From Spirosoma fluviale (GTDB lineage: Bacteria; Bacteroidota; Bacteroidia; Cytophagales; Spirosomataceae), in NCBI GenBank assembly GCA_945860325.1, contig CAMARL010000123.1, forward strand, positions 1 to 5,892: DNA of 5,892 nucleotides. The letters run 5' to 3'. The notes under the pieces are model-generated. The model worked only from the letters and a program-made list of their open reading frames with translations, ran no database searches and was not told where the DNA came from. The position numbers and the translations under genes are program-made. Below are positions 1 through 5,892 of the stretch, one piece after another (positions within the stretch are counted from its first letter, which is position 1; the number at the start of each line of letters is the position of its first letter).

Positions 1-158
1 TCCGCCTCAGCAGGCAATTCAAAGGTCGCTTTATCCGATTCTAATTCGCATAAAACCTCATCTAGTTTCACGTGATCACCCTCCTTTTTATTCCAGGTGG
101 CTACGGTCACTTCGGTAATCGATTCACCCACAGCGGGCACTTTCATTTCTATGGCCAT
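1..158 (-). CDS. odhB: 2-oxoglutarate dehydrogenase E2 (dihydrolipoyl succinyltransferase), N-terminal part
   Basis: This is the 5' end of the gene for the E2 core subunit of the 2-oxoglutarate dehydrogenase complex. The family transfers the succinyl group from E1 to CoA through a lipoyl-lysine arm in the TCA cycle. Only 52 complete codons are visible, read by hand from the ATG at 158-156 down to position 3; the rest lies beyond the left edge. The visible part is a biotinyl/lipoyl domain. It begins MAIEMKVPAVGESITE, the usual opening of 2-oxo-acid dehydrogenase E2 proteins, and carries the lipoylation motif ESDKAT at residues 40-45, with Lys43 (codon 32-30) as the predicted attachment site. 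The ATG is 20 bp after the odhA stop codon and has no Shine-Dalgarno sequence, so it is probably cotranscribed with odhA. The lipoyl domain alone could belong to another acyltransferase E2; the adjacent odhA makes the succinyltransferase by far the best call. The symbol sucB is equivalent. Confidence 0.93.
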   Translation of the reverse strand, partial: MAIEMKVPAVGESITEVTVATWNKKEGDHVKLDEVLCELESDKATFELPAEA

Positions 159-178
159 AGTATTCGGCTTAATTTAAA

Positions 179-2929
179 TTATTCAAATGCTTTATTTACT
201 AAGGCTGCTTGTTCTTCCACATGCACCTTTAAAAATCCTGTTGCCGGAGACGCACTTTTCTTTCGAGCGATCAATCCCTTAAAGCGAGCCCAACCAAATT
301 CCCTGATAATATAAGACCAATAGCCCATATTTTCAGGTTCTTCTTGCACAAAGTATAAGTCGGCCGATTTATATTTAGCCAGTTCCGCTTCAATTTGTTT
401 CAAAGGCAATGGATGTAATTGCTCCATGCGAACGATCGCCACATCTTTTCTTGCGTCTTTTTCCTGGCGTTCCAATAAATCAAAATAAATCTTGCCACTA
501 CACAATAACACCCTTTTAACTTTTGATTTATCAGCAAATCCATCCCCGATAACCTCTTGGAATTTACCCTTCGTAAAATCTTCAATCGGTGACATCACTT
601 TAGGATGACGGAATATCGATTTAGGCGACATCACAATGAGCGGCTTTCTAAATTCCCAGGTCAACTGGCGTCTCAAGGCGTGAAATATATTCGCAGGTGT
701 CGTTAAATTAGCGACAATCATGTTGTTCTCGGAAGCTAATTGTAAAAAGCGTTCAGGTCTAGCATTTGAATGCTCAGGTCCTTGGCCTTCATATCCGTGT
801 GGCAATAACATCACCAACCCATTTTGGGTCCCCCATTTAGATTCATGAGAACAGACAAATTGGTCTATCATGGTTTGAGCTCCATTCGCAAAATCACCAA
901 ACTGAGCTTCCCAAATCACTAAAGCATCCGGATTAGCCAGCGCATAACCAAACTCAAAACCTAAGACCCCATACTCAGACAAAAGAGAATTGTAAATTTG
1001 AATTTTTTCTTGGCCCTCCTTAATGTGATTTAACGAGCAATAATTTTCATTGGTATTGGCCTCATGCAAAACCGCATGCCTATGTGAGAATGTGCCTCTT
1101 TGAATATCCTGACCAGACAAGCGGACAGGTTTTCCCTCTAAAAGTAAAGAACCATAAGCCAGTAATTCTGCCGTTGCCCAGTTCAATTGACCCTTAGCAA
1201 AATAGCCCTTTCGGTCTGCAATCACCTTTTCGATTTGTTTTAAAGCCACAAATCCCTTCGGCATCGTGGTTAATGAATTCGCGACTAAGTCAATGGTCTC
1301 TTTTGAAATGGAAGTTTTAGGTGAACTTTCAAAATCTTTCTCATTGGAAAATCTTAACAAAGACCAACGATTATCTAATTTAAGCGGGATATAAGGAGGG
1401 CGAACTTTTTGTTTCACCATATCTAATCTAGCCTGCAACTCAGATTTAAATTCGGCATCCATTTGCTCCGCTAATTTGGCTTCAATCTCCCCCGACTTAA
1501 TTAATTTCTGGGTATATACTTCTCTCGGATTCGGATGATTTGTAATGTTTGCATACAAAGTAGGTTGCGTAAAACGTGGCTCATCTGACTCATTATGACC
1601 ATTTCTACGGTAACAAACCATGTCGACAAACACATCCTTGTTAAATTCTTGTCTAAATTCAGCCGCCATTTTAGAAACAAAAACGACTGCTTCCGGATCA
1701 TCCCCATTCACATGAAATACGGGAGCATCCAAGATTTTAGCTACGTCTGTACAATAAATGGCTGAACGAGCATCCTCAAAATCAGTGGTAAATCCAACTT
1801 GGTTATTGATCACAAAATGGATGGTACCTCCCGTAGAATAACCCTTCAAATTGGCCATCTGAGTAACTTCATATACAATTCCTTGGCCTGCAACCGCAGC
1901 ATCTCCATGTATTACAATAGGCAAAACCTTATCATAATCACAATCATAATGTGCGTCAGCGCTAGCCCGACAGAAACCTTCCACCAATGGATTCACCGCT
2001 TCTAAATGCGATGGATTGGGAGCAAGTTTTAAAGAAATTTCATTTCCTTTCGGCGAAATATGCTTGCTAGAATAGCCTAAATGGTATTTTACGTCTCCGT
2101 CACCATGAATTTGATCCGGCACATTTCCTTCAAAACCATCAAAAATAGACTCGTATGATTTATGCATGATGTTAGCCAACACATTTAATCTTCCTCGATG
2201 TGCCATGCCAATCATCGCTTCTTTCACGCCCGAATCAGCAGCCACATTAATGATGGCATCTAAACCGGCAATCGTGCTTTCTCCTCCTTCTAATCCAAAA
2301 CGCTTTTGGCCTAAATATTTTGTCCCTAAAAAATTCTCAAAAACAACCGCCTCATTGATTTTTTGAAGGATTAACTTCTTTTCATCTAAACTCGGCTTAA
2401 AGGTCATCGCCTCCTTTTCAATCTTATTTCGCAACCATTCTTTTTGTTGGACATCGCGAATGTATGAATATTCAAAACCAACAGAACCTGCATAAATAGT
2501 ATGCAAAGCATTCTGAATATTTCTCAAGGTAGTTGGACCCAAGTCCATGAAGCTACCTGCTTGGAATACCGTATCTAAATCTGCATTCGAAAGAGAATAA
2601 TCCACTAAATCTAAACGAGGCTTGCGATCTTTACGGACACGAACCGGGTTTGTTTGGGCCAACAAATGTCCACGAGAACGAAAAGCCTTGATCAAACTTA
2701 TGACCGACATTTCTTTTTGAACATGCTGAATATCAGTTGATTGACTAACCTTAGCGCTTGATCCTAAACTATTTTGAGAGGCCTCCCCTTTCCAGGACTG
2801 AGAAAAATCAAAACCCTTAAAAAAATCACGCCAAGAGGTGTCTACCGAATTGGGGTCTTGAATATATGCATCATACAAATCTGAAATGACTTGTGTATCT
2901 GCATTGGCAACGTAGGAAAATGGATCCAT
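179..2929 (-). CDS. odhA: 2-oxoglutarate dehydrogenase E1 component (thiamine diphosphate-dependent decarboxylase)
   Basis: This is the complete E1 subunit (916 aa), close to the roughly 930 aa of E. coli SucA. It has no N-terminal acyltransferase fusion of the kind found in actinobacteria. The family decarboxylates 2-oxoglutarate on thiamine diphosphate and reductively succinylates the E2 lipoyl group in the TCA cycle. Visible landmarks, in order: an N-terminal E2-docking helix around residues 17-37 (DLYDAYIQDP...SWRDFF); GMAHRGRLNVL at 241-251 and VKYHLGYSS at 280-288, whose His244 and His283 align with E. coli His260 and His298; APNPSHLE at 303-310; HGDAAVAGQG at 341-350; the thiamine/metal-binding stretch GDDPEAV at 409-415 through CYRRNGHNESDEP at 439-451; the pyrimidine-domain motifs RGTFSHRHAVLH at 611-622 and WEAQFGDFANGAQ at 673-685; GYEGQGPEHSNARPERFLQL at 712-731; and QEEPENMGYW at 862-871. 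No key motif is missing. The ATG at 2929-2927 gives the conserved N terminus, and no Shine-Dalgarno sequence precedes it. It is the first gene of the odhA-odhB pair. The symbol sucA is equivalent. Confidence 0.98.
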   Translation of the reverse strand: MDPFSYVANADTQVISDLYDAYIQDPNSVDTSWRDFFKGFDFSQSWKGEASQNSLGSSAKVSQSTDIQHVQKEMSVISLIKAFRSRGHLLAQTNPVRVRKDRKPRLDLVDYSLSNADLDTVFQAGSFMDLGPTTLRNIQNALHTIYAGSVGFEYSYIRDVQQKEWLRNKIEKEAMTFKPSLDEKKLILQKINEAVVFENFLGTKYLGQKRFGLEGGESTIAGLDAIINVAADSGVKEAMIGMAHRGRLNVLANIMHKSYESIFDGFEGNVPDQIHGDGDVKYHLGYSSKHISPKGNEISLKLAPNPSHLEAVNPLVEGFCRASADAHYDCDYDKVLPIVIHGDAAVAGQGIVYEVTQMANLKGYSTGGTIHFVINNQVGFTTDFEDARSAIYCTDVAKILDAPVFHVNGDDPEAVVFVSKMAAEFRQEFNKDVFVDMVCYRRNGHNESDEPRFTQPTLYANITNHPNPREVYTQKLIKSGEIEAKLAEQMDAEFKSELQARLDMVKQKVRPPYIPLKLDNRWSLLRFSNEKDFESSPKTSISKETIDLVANSLTTMPKGFVALKQIEKVIADRKGYFAKGQLNWATAELLAYGSLLLEGKPVRLSGQDIQRGTFSHRHAVLHEANTNENYCSLNHIKEGQEKIQIYNSLLSEYGVLGFEFGYALANPDALVIWEAQFGDFANGAQTMIDQFVCSHESKWGTQNGLVMLLPHGYEGQGPEHSNARPERFLQLASENNMIVANLTTPANIFHALRRQLTWEFRKPLIVMSPKSIFRHPKVMSPIEDFTKGKFQEVIGDGFADKSKVKRVLLCSGKIYFDLLERQEKDARKDVAIVRMEQLHPLPLKQIEAELAKYKSADLYFVQEEPENMGYWSYIIREFGWARFKGLIARKKSASPATGFLKVHVEEQAALVNKAFE

Positions 2930-3041
2930 ATGTATATTTCTAAGGCAAGCTGCCAGAGAACAGTTTCAATATTTATAATTATTTTGGCCTAAAAGGTAAT
3001 CTTAAAAATCTACGCAATTTACTACAAGCAATGTAATTTTC

Positions 3042-3057
3042 CCATTAAAATTAATGG
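3042..3057. repeat. short inverted repeat in the porP-odhA gap
   Basis: CCATTAA (3042-3048) and TTAATGG (3051-3057) are perfect inverted copies separated by AA, so the hairpin would have a stem of about 5-6 bp after allowing for a loop. It would lie inside the odhA leader if transcription starts at the -7 box at 3097-3104. The stem is AT-rich and weak. On the minus strand it is followed by GAAAATT rather than a T-run, so it is a poor terminator for the porP-like gene. It could be an operator half-site pair or chance in AT-rich DNA. Confidence 0.3.
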
Positions 3058-3096
3058 ATTTTGCATTTGAATGAACAAATTTGATTTGAAAAAAGG

Positions 3097-3128
3097 CAAA
3101 TCTAAAATGGTTTAAACTATTCTTCAAT
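3097..3128 (-). promoter_or_regulatory. candidate Bacteroidota-type promoter of odhA-odhB
   Basis: On the minus strand TAGATTTG (3104-3097) matches the Bacteroidota primary-sigma -7 consensus TAnnTTTG exactly. Upstream, across a 20-nt spacer, is ATTG (3128-3125), matching three of four bases of the -33 box TTTG; the usual spacing is about 17-23 nt. If used, transcription would begin near 3090, leaving a leader of about 160 nt before the odhA ATG. The element sits in the 244-bp gap after the porP-like gene, so odhA-odhB need not depend on readthrough. A six-base inverted repeat, GATTTG/CAAATC (3083-3088 and 3097-3102), overlaps the -7 box. No experimental start is known from the sequence. Confidence 0.5.
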
Positions 3129-3173
3129 AATTTCAATTTTATCTTTCAAAAATCAAAAATATTCCAACTCTAA

Positions 3174-4115
3174 TTAATGCCTAAATTCCGCTAATTTTCC
3201 ATTTCCCGTGTCGAGCTCATAACGAAGAAAGATTTGGTGAAATCCTGAGGCCGTGGTCGAAATGGACGAATTTGCTGATCCACTAATGCCAGCGGGTAAA
3301 GTGGACACATTTTCACCTAAAAAATCATAGCCATAACCTACCTTGAAATTTTTACCTAAGGGTGCTTCTAAACTTCCTATTAAAGCCGGGTTGCCCATTT
3401 CAGATCCTGTATTTTGCCACCAAAGCCCAAAACCTAAACGTTCTTGCCACCAGAAAACACTATATAGGTCAATTTGCGTATCAAGCCCTTTAATAAATCG
3501 AATGACACTGCCTGATTTCAAGGCGTTACCTGATGTAGCTTTAAAAATATATTGCCCTTTGATATACATGGGACTTGACGACCTCCAATTCATTTCTTGC
3601 ATTTGCACGGCTGGTTGACTGAAGGCTAAGGTGAATTCATCTTGTTTGAGTAAAAACCCCCATCCATAGGAACCGGTTAATTCACTCGTGCCGCTCCGAC
3701 CGATCACTGGGTATTGATTGATTCCAATTTGGCCACCCGCTCTAATTTCCCGACCACGCCCAAAAGAAATGGATTTAGACAATAGCCCCGCTAAACCTAA
3801 GTTGGACGCAATACCCCCTAAAGGCATGGCATAGGCTTGGTCCGTATTATAGGCCAAAAAACCAATCCCCCATGAATTATTCTTAATCGGTCTATCAAAC
3901 GAAAAATATTGTTGGGACGAGCTCGACATCCCAAACTGCTGAATTAAAGGCTTTTTTCTGTAAATCCCTGTCACAGAAATAACGCCATTCGCGCCGGCCT
4001 CAGCGGGATTTAAGGAAAGCGGCATAAAAGGATACACCATTCTGAGAGCTTCTTGCTGGGCTGCTGTCACATAAGCCATTAGACATAAGCAAAAAATAAG
4101 TATTCGATTAGACAT
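3174..4115 (-). CDS. PorP/SprF-family outer-membrane protein (type IX secretion-associated family)
   Basis: This encodes a 313-aa exported protein of the PorP/SprF family, whose characterised members are outer-membrane proteins tied to type IX secretion and to anchoring or export of large adhesins. Residues 1 to about 19 form a signal peptide: Arg4, a hydrophobic core, then VTAAQQ, suggesting cleavage near residues 18-19 with Gln at or next to the new N terminus, as is common in this phylum. The mature part opens with the family hallmark: MPLSLNPAEAG at 31-41 (canonical NPAYAG), VTGIYRKK at 48-55, and then Gly/aromatic-alternating segments typical of an outer-membrane beta-barrel, ending in HQIFLRYEL (293-301). 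No lipobox is present. An upstream in-frame ATG at 4199 would add 28 residues but spoils the signal peptide and leaves 5 bp before htpG, so the ATG at 4115-4113 is preferred. No adhesin or gld/spr gene adjoins it within the window, so the partner and exact role are unknown. Confidence 0.82.
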   Translation of the reverse strand: MSNRILIFCLCLMAYVTAAQQEALRMVYPFMPLSLNPAEAGANGVISVTGIYRKKPLIQQFGMSSSSQQYFSFDRPIKNNSWGIGFLAYNTDQAYAMPLGGIASNLGLAGLLSKSISFGRGREIRAGGQIGINQYPVIGRSGTSELTGSYGWGFLLKQDEFTLAFSQPAVQMQEMNWRSSSPMYIKGQYIFKATSGNALKSGSVIRFIKGLDTQIDLYSVFWWQERLGFGLWWQNTGSEMGNPALIGSLEAPLGKNFKVGYGYDFLGENVSTLPAGISGSANSSISTTASGFHQIFLRYELDTGNGKLAEFRH

Positions 4116-4134
4116 AAATAACTGACAATATGAC

Positions 4135-4183
4135 ACCCAAATTATTTTTGGAAAGTAAATTGATAAAAGATTACCCAAATTTA
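4135..4183. repeat. 9-bp direct repeat flanking the porP/htpG promoter region
   Basis: ACCCAAATT occurs at 4135-4143 and again at 4173-4181, with starts 38 bp apart. On the minus strand both read AATTTGGGT. The upstream copy (4173-4183) contains the perfect -7 box TAAATTTG. The second copy has TAATTTG, one base short of the consensus spacing. They may be a duplicated regulator site or a duplicated promoter element for the porP-like gene, or a chance repeat in AT-rich DNA. Confidence 0.3.
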
Positions 4184-4187
4184 TAAT
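4160..4187 (+). promoter_or_regulatory. candidate promoter of htpG
   Basis: TTGATA (4160-4165) and TATAAT (4182-4187) are separated by 16 bp and resemble a classical -35/-10 pair. Read in Bacteroidota terms, ATTG (4159-4162) and TAATTTTT (4184-4191) are near matches to the -33 TTTG and -7 TAnnTTTG boxes with a 21-bp spacer. Either reading predicts a start within about 5-12 nt of the htpG ATG, so the leader would be very short. No CIRCE element (GCACTC...GAGTGC) is present in the 89-bp region, so HrcA control is not indicated. Confidence 0.35.
4176..4183 (-). promoter_or_regulatory. candidate -7 box of the PorP/SprF-family gene
   Basis: On the minus strand this reads TAAATTTG, an exact match to the Bacteroidota -7 consensus TAnnTTTG. 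It lies about 60 bp upstream of the preferred ATG at 4115, giving a predicted leader of roughly 50 nt. No TTTG -33 box is found at the proper distance, since that position overlaps the htpG start codon. If the box is real, the longer ORF beginning at 4199 would start upstream of the transcript, which supports the shorter protein. The box overlaps the TATAAT of the divergent htpG promoter by two bases. Confidence 0.45.
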
Positions 4188-4204
4188 TTTTAATCGCATA
4201 AAAA

Positions 4205-5892
4205 ATGAAAGAAACAGGTAACATCTCCATTCACACCGAGAATATTTTTCCCATCATCAAAAAATTTCTCTATTCGGACCACGAGATTTTCCTTCGTGAG
4301 TTAGTTTCAAACGCAGTAGATGCCACTCAAAAAATCAAACGCCTTAGCTCCATTGGTGAATTCAACGGTGAATTAGGCGAGTTGAAGGTTAAGATAAGTT
4401 TCGACAAAGACAAGAAGACCATCACGATTTCAGATAACGGAATTGGTATGACGGCGGAAGAAATAAAAAAATACATCAACCAGATTGCTTTTTCAGGAGC
4501 GACGGAATTTGTTGAGAAATACAAAGACAAGGGAGATGACAAAGGAATTATCGGACATTTTGGATTAGGTTTTTATTCTGCCTTCATGGTAGCAAAAGAA
4601 GTCGAAATCATCTCAAAATCATATCAAGACAAGTCTGAAGCCGCTAAATGGGTTTGTGACGGATCCACCGAATACACCATTTCAGCCGCTAAAAAGAAAA
4701 CAAGGGGTACTGATATTATTTTATATATCGCTGAAGATTCAGAAGAGTTTTTAGAGGAATTTAAATTAAAATCCATCCTGGAGAAATATGGTAAATTCTT
4801 GCCTGTTGAGATAGAGTTTAACGAGAAGGTCATCAATAACCCAAATCCAATTTGGACCAAAACCCCAGCAGATTTAACAGATGAGGATTATTTGAAATTC
4901 TATGAAGAGCTTTATCCATTCCAAGAGAAGCCATTATTCTGGATACATTTAAATGTCGATTATCCATTTAACCTAACTGGAATTTTATATTTCCCTAAGG
5001 TTAAAAACGAAATGCAATTGCAGCGTGAAAAAATCTCCTTATATAGCCGACAAGTATTTATTACGGATGAGGTAAAGGATATTGTTCCTGAATTTTTAAT
5101 GTTGCTTCATGGGGTAATCGACTCTCCCGATATTCCTTTAAACGTTTCGAGAAGTTTCTTACAAGCTGACTCAAATGTCAAGAAAATCAACAGTTACATC
5201 ACGAAGAAAGTAGCTGATAAATTACAAGAATTATTCAAATCTGATCGCCCGGCTTTTGAAGAGAAATTTGCCAGTATAGGCTTATTTGTTAAATATGGTA
5301 TGATTTCGGATGAGAAATTCATGGAAAAAGCGAAGGATTTTTGTTTAGTGCAGGATACAGCGAGCAAATACTTTACGCTAGATGAATATGCTGAAGAAGT
5401 GCAAGCCGCGCAGACCGACAAAGACGGAAATAAGGTTTATTTGTATACAACAGACCAAGAACAGCAAGATGCCTTTATCCAATCGGCAAGCCAAAAAGGT
5501 TATTCGGTTTTGAAAATGGATAATATGATTGACAGTCATTTTATCAATACCATTGAAACCAAAATCGAAAAAACGCAGTGGAAGAGAGTCGACGCAGATG
5601 CGGTAGATAAATTGATCGACACGGGGATCAACCTAGAAGCGATTTTAACCGATGCTCAGAAGGAATCCGTTAAAAAAGTATTTGAGGATGCTCTTCAAGA
5701 CAAGCAAAAGATTGTTGCCGTAGAAGCGATGTCGCCAGACGAACTTCCGGCTATTGTCACGCAAAATGAGTTTATGCGCCGCATGAGTGATATGTCGAAA
5801 ACCGGTGGCGGTGGAATGGGGATGTTTGGTGCGATGCCAAATACCTACAACATTACCATTAATGCCAATCACCCATTGATCAGTAAATTGGC
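4205..5892 (+). CDS. htpG: Molecular chaperone HtpG (bacterial Hsp90), 3' end beyond the window
   Basis: This is the cytosolic Hsp90-family ATPase chaperone, which remodels client proteins, usually with the DnaK system. The frame was followed by hand from ATG 4205 for 562 codons without interruption; the gene is still open at the right edge and probably lacks some 40-60 residues of the dimerisation domain. The GHKL ATP-binding domain shows ELVSNAVDA at 32-40 (Glu32 the presumed catalytic base, Asn36 the Mg ligand), DNGIGM at 77-82, and the lid/glycine motif GHFGLGFYS at 117-125. The middle domain has SRQVFI at 281-286 and NVSRSFLQ at 313-320, with Arg316 at the place of the ATP-contacting arginine of Hsp90s. 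A Gly/Met-rich stretch, TGGGGMGMFGAMP (533-545), precedes NHPLISKL. It is transcribed divergently from the PorP-like gene across 89 bp. No Shine-Dalgarno sequence precedes the ATG, only an A-run. The start fits the usual N terminus of the family. Confidence 0.96.
   Translation, partial: MKETGNISIHTENIFPIIKKFLYSDHEIFLRELVSNAVDATQKIKRLSSIGEFNGELGELKVKISFDKDKKTITISDNGIGMTAEEIKKYINQIAFSGATEFVEKYKDKGDDKGIIGHFGLGFYSAFMVAKEVEIISKSYQDKSEAAKWVCDGSTEYTISAAKKKTRGTDIILYIAEDSEEFLEEFKLKSILEKYGKFLPVEIEFNEKVINNPNPIWTKTPADLTDEDYLKFYEELYPFQEKPLFWIHLNVDYPFNLTGILYFPKVKNEMQLQREKISLYSRQVFITDEVKDIVPEFLMLLHGVIDSPDIPLNVSRSFLQADSNVKKINSYITKKVADKLQELFKSDRPAFEEKFASIGLFVKYGMISDEKFMEKAKDFCLVQDTASKYFTLDEYAEEVQAAQTDKDGNKVYLYTTDQEQQDAFIQSASQKGYSVLKMDNMIDSHFINTIETKIEKTQWKRVDADAVDKLIDTGINLEAILTDAQKESVKKVFEDALQDKQKIVAVEAMSPDELPAIVTQNEFMRRMSDMSKTGGGGMGMFGAMPNTYNITINANHPLISKL

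Noticed and set aside
72..314. Plus-strand ORF of 80 codons opposite the odhA/odhB junction
   Set aside because: It runs antisense to two clearly coding regions, shows no recognisable motif and has no promoter; it is a shadow of the real genes.
400..2366. Several 60-70-codon ORFs on both strands inside odhA
   Set aside because: All overlap the intact, motif-rich E1 frame in other frames and have no family features of their own.
3042..3057. Rho-independent terminator for the PorP-like gene
   Set aside because: The stem is short and AT-rich, it lies over 110 bp past the stop codon, and no T-run follows on the minus strand. It was kept only as an inverted repeat.
3110..3117. Perfect 8-bp palindrome GTTTAAAC, and CAAATTTG at 3076-3083
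   Set aside because: Such short AT-rich palindromes are expected by chance in this composition, and no second copy or extended symmetry supports a site.
4083..4115. Lipoprotein signal in the PorP-like protein (Cys9 and Cys11 in the hydrophobic core)
   Set aside because: The residues before each Cys do not fit a lipobox and the cysteines sit mid-core; a type I cleavage site near residues 18-19 fits better.
4116..4204. CIRCE or another known heat-shock operator upstream of htpG
   Set aside because: No GCACTC/GAGTGC inverted repeat or similar element is present in the intergenic region.
4327..5872. Minus-strand ORFs of 71-78 codons opposite htpG
   Set aside because: They lie antisense to a continuous HtpG frame with all Hsp90 motifs. 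Ser/Leu-rich translations are expected from the reverse of an AT-rich, Lys/Glu-rich gene.

Overview
The window looks like chromosomal DNA from a member of the Bacteroidota, most plausibly a Cytophagales-like aerobe (class-level placement is inference). The pointers are a PorP/SprF-family outer-membrane protein (a family essentially confined to this phylum), a HtpG of Bacteroidota style (GHFGLGFYS motif and a late Gly/Met-rich stretch), Bacteroidota -7-type promoter boxes (TAnnTTTG), absence of Shine-Dalgarno sequences before all four starts, and an AT-rich composition.

Layout. Bases 1-158 (minus strand) hold the first 52 codons of odhB/sucB, the lipoylated E2 subunit of 2-oxoglutarate dehydrogenase; the gene runs off the left edge. 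Bases 179-2929 (minus) hold the complete E1 gene odhA/sucA (916 aa). It lies 20 bp upstream of odhB, so the two form an E1-E2 operon of the TCA cycle. Bases 2930-3173 are a 244-bp gap with a good -7 box for odhA (3097-3104) and some short inverted repeats. Bases 3174-4115 (minus) hold a PorP/SprF-like protein with a signal peptide. Bases 4116-4204 are a short divergent promoter region. Bases 4205-5892 (plus) hold htpG, the bacterial Hsp90 chaperone, open at the right edge after 562 codons.

How the genes relate. odhA and odhB work together: E1 decarboxylates 2-oxoglutarate and passes the succinyl group to the lipoyl-lysine of E2. The PorP-like gene and htpG share an 89-bp divergent promoter region whose candidate core elements overlap. 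Nothing shows that they share a function with each other or with the TCA operon. All reading frames are intact as far as they can be followed. There is no tRNA, rRNA, CRISPR array, insertion sequence or phage-like gene.

The region is ordinary core genome, and I do not see an undescribed system. The points most worth a second look are the solo PorP/SprF gene and its start site, the compact htpG/porP divergent promoter, and the long leader expected for odhA.
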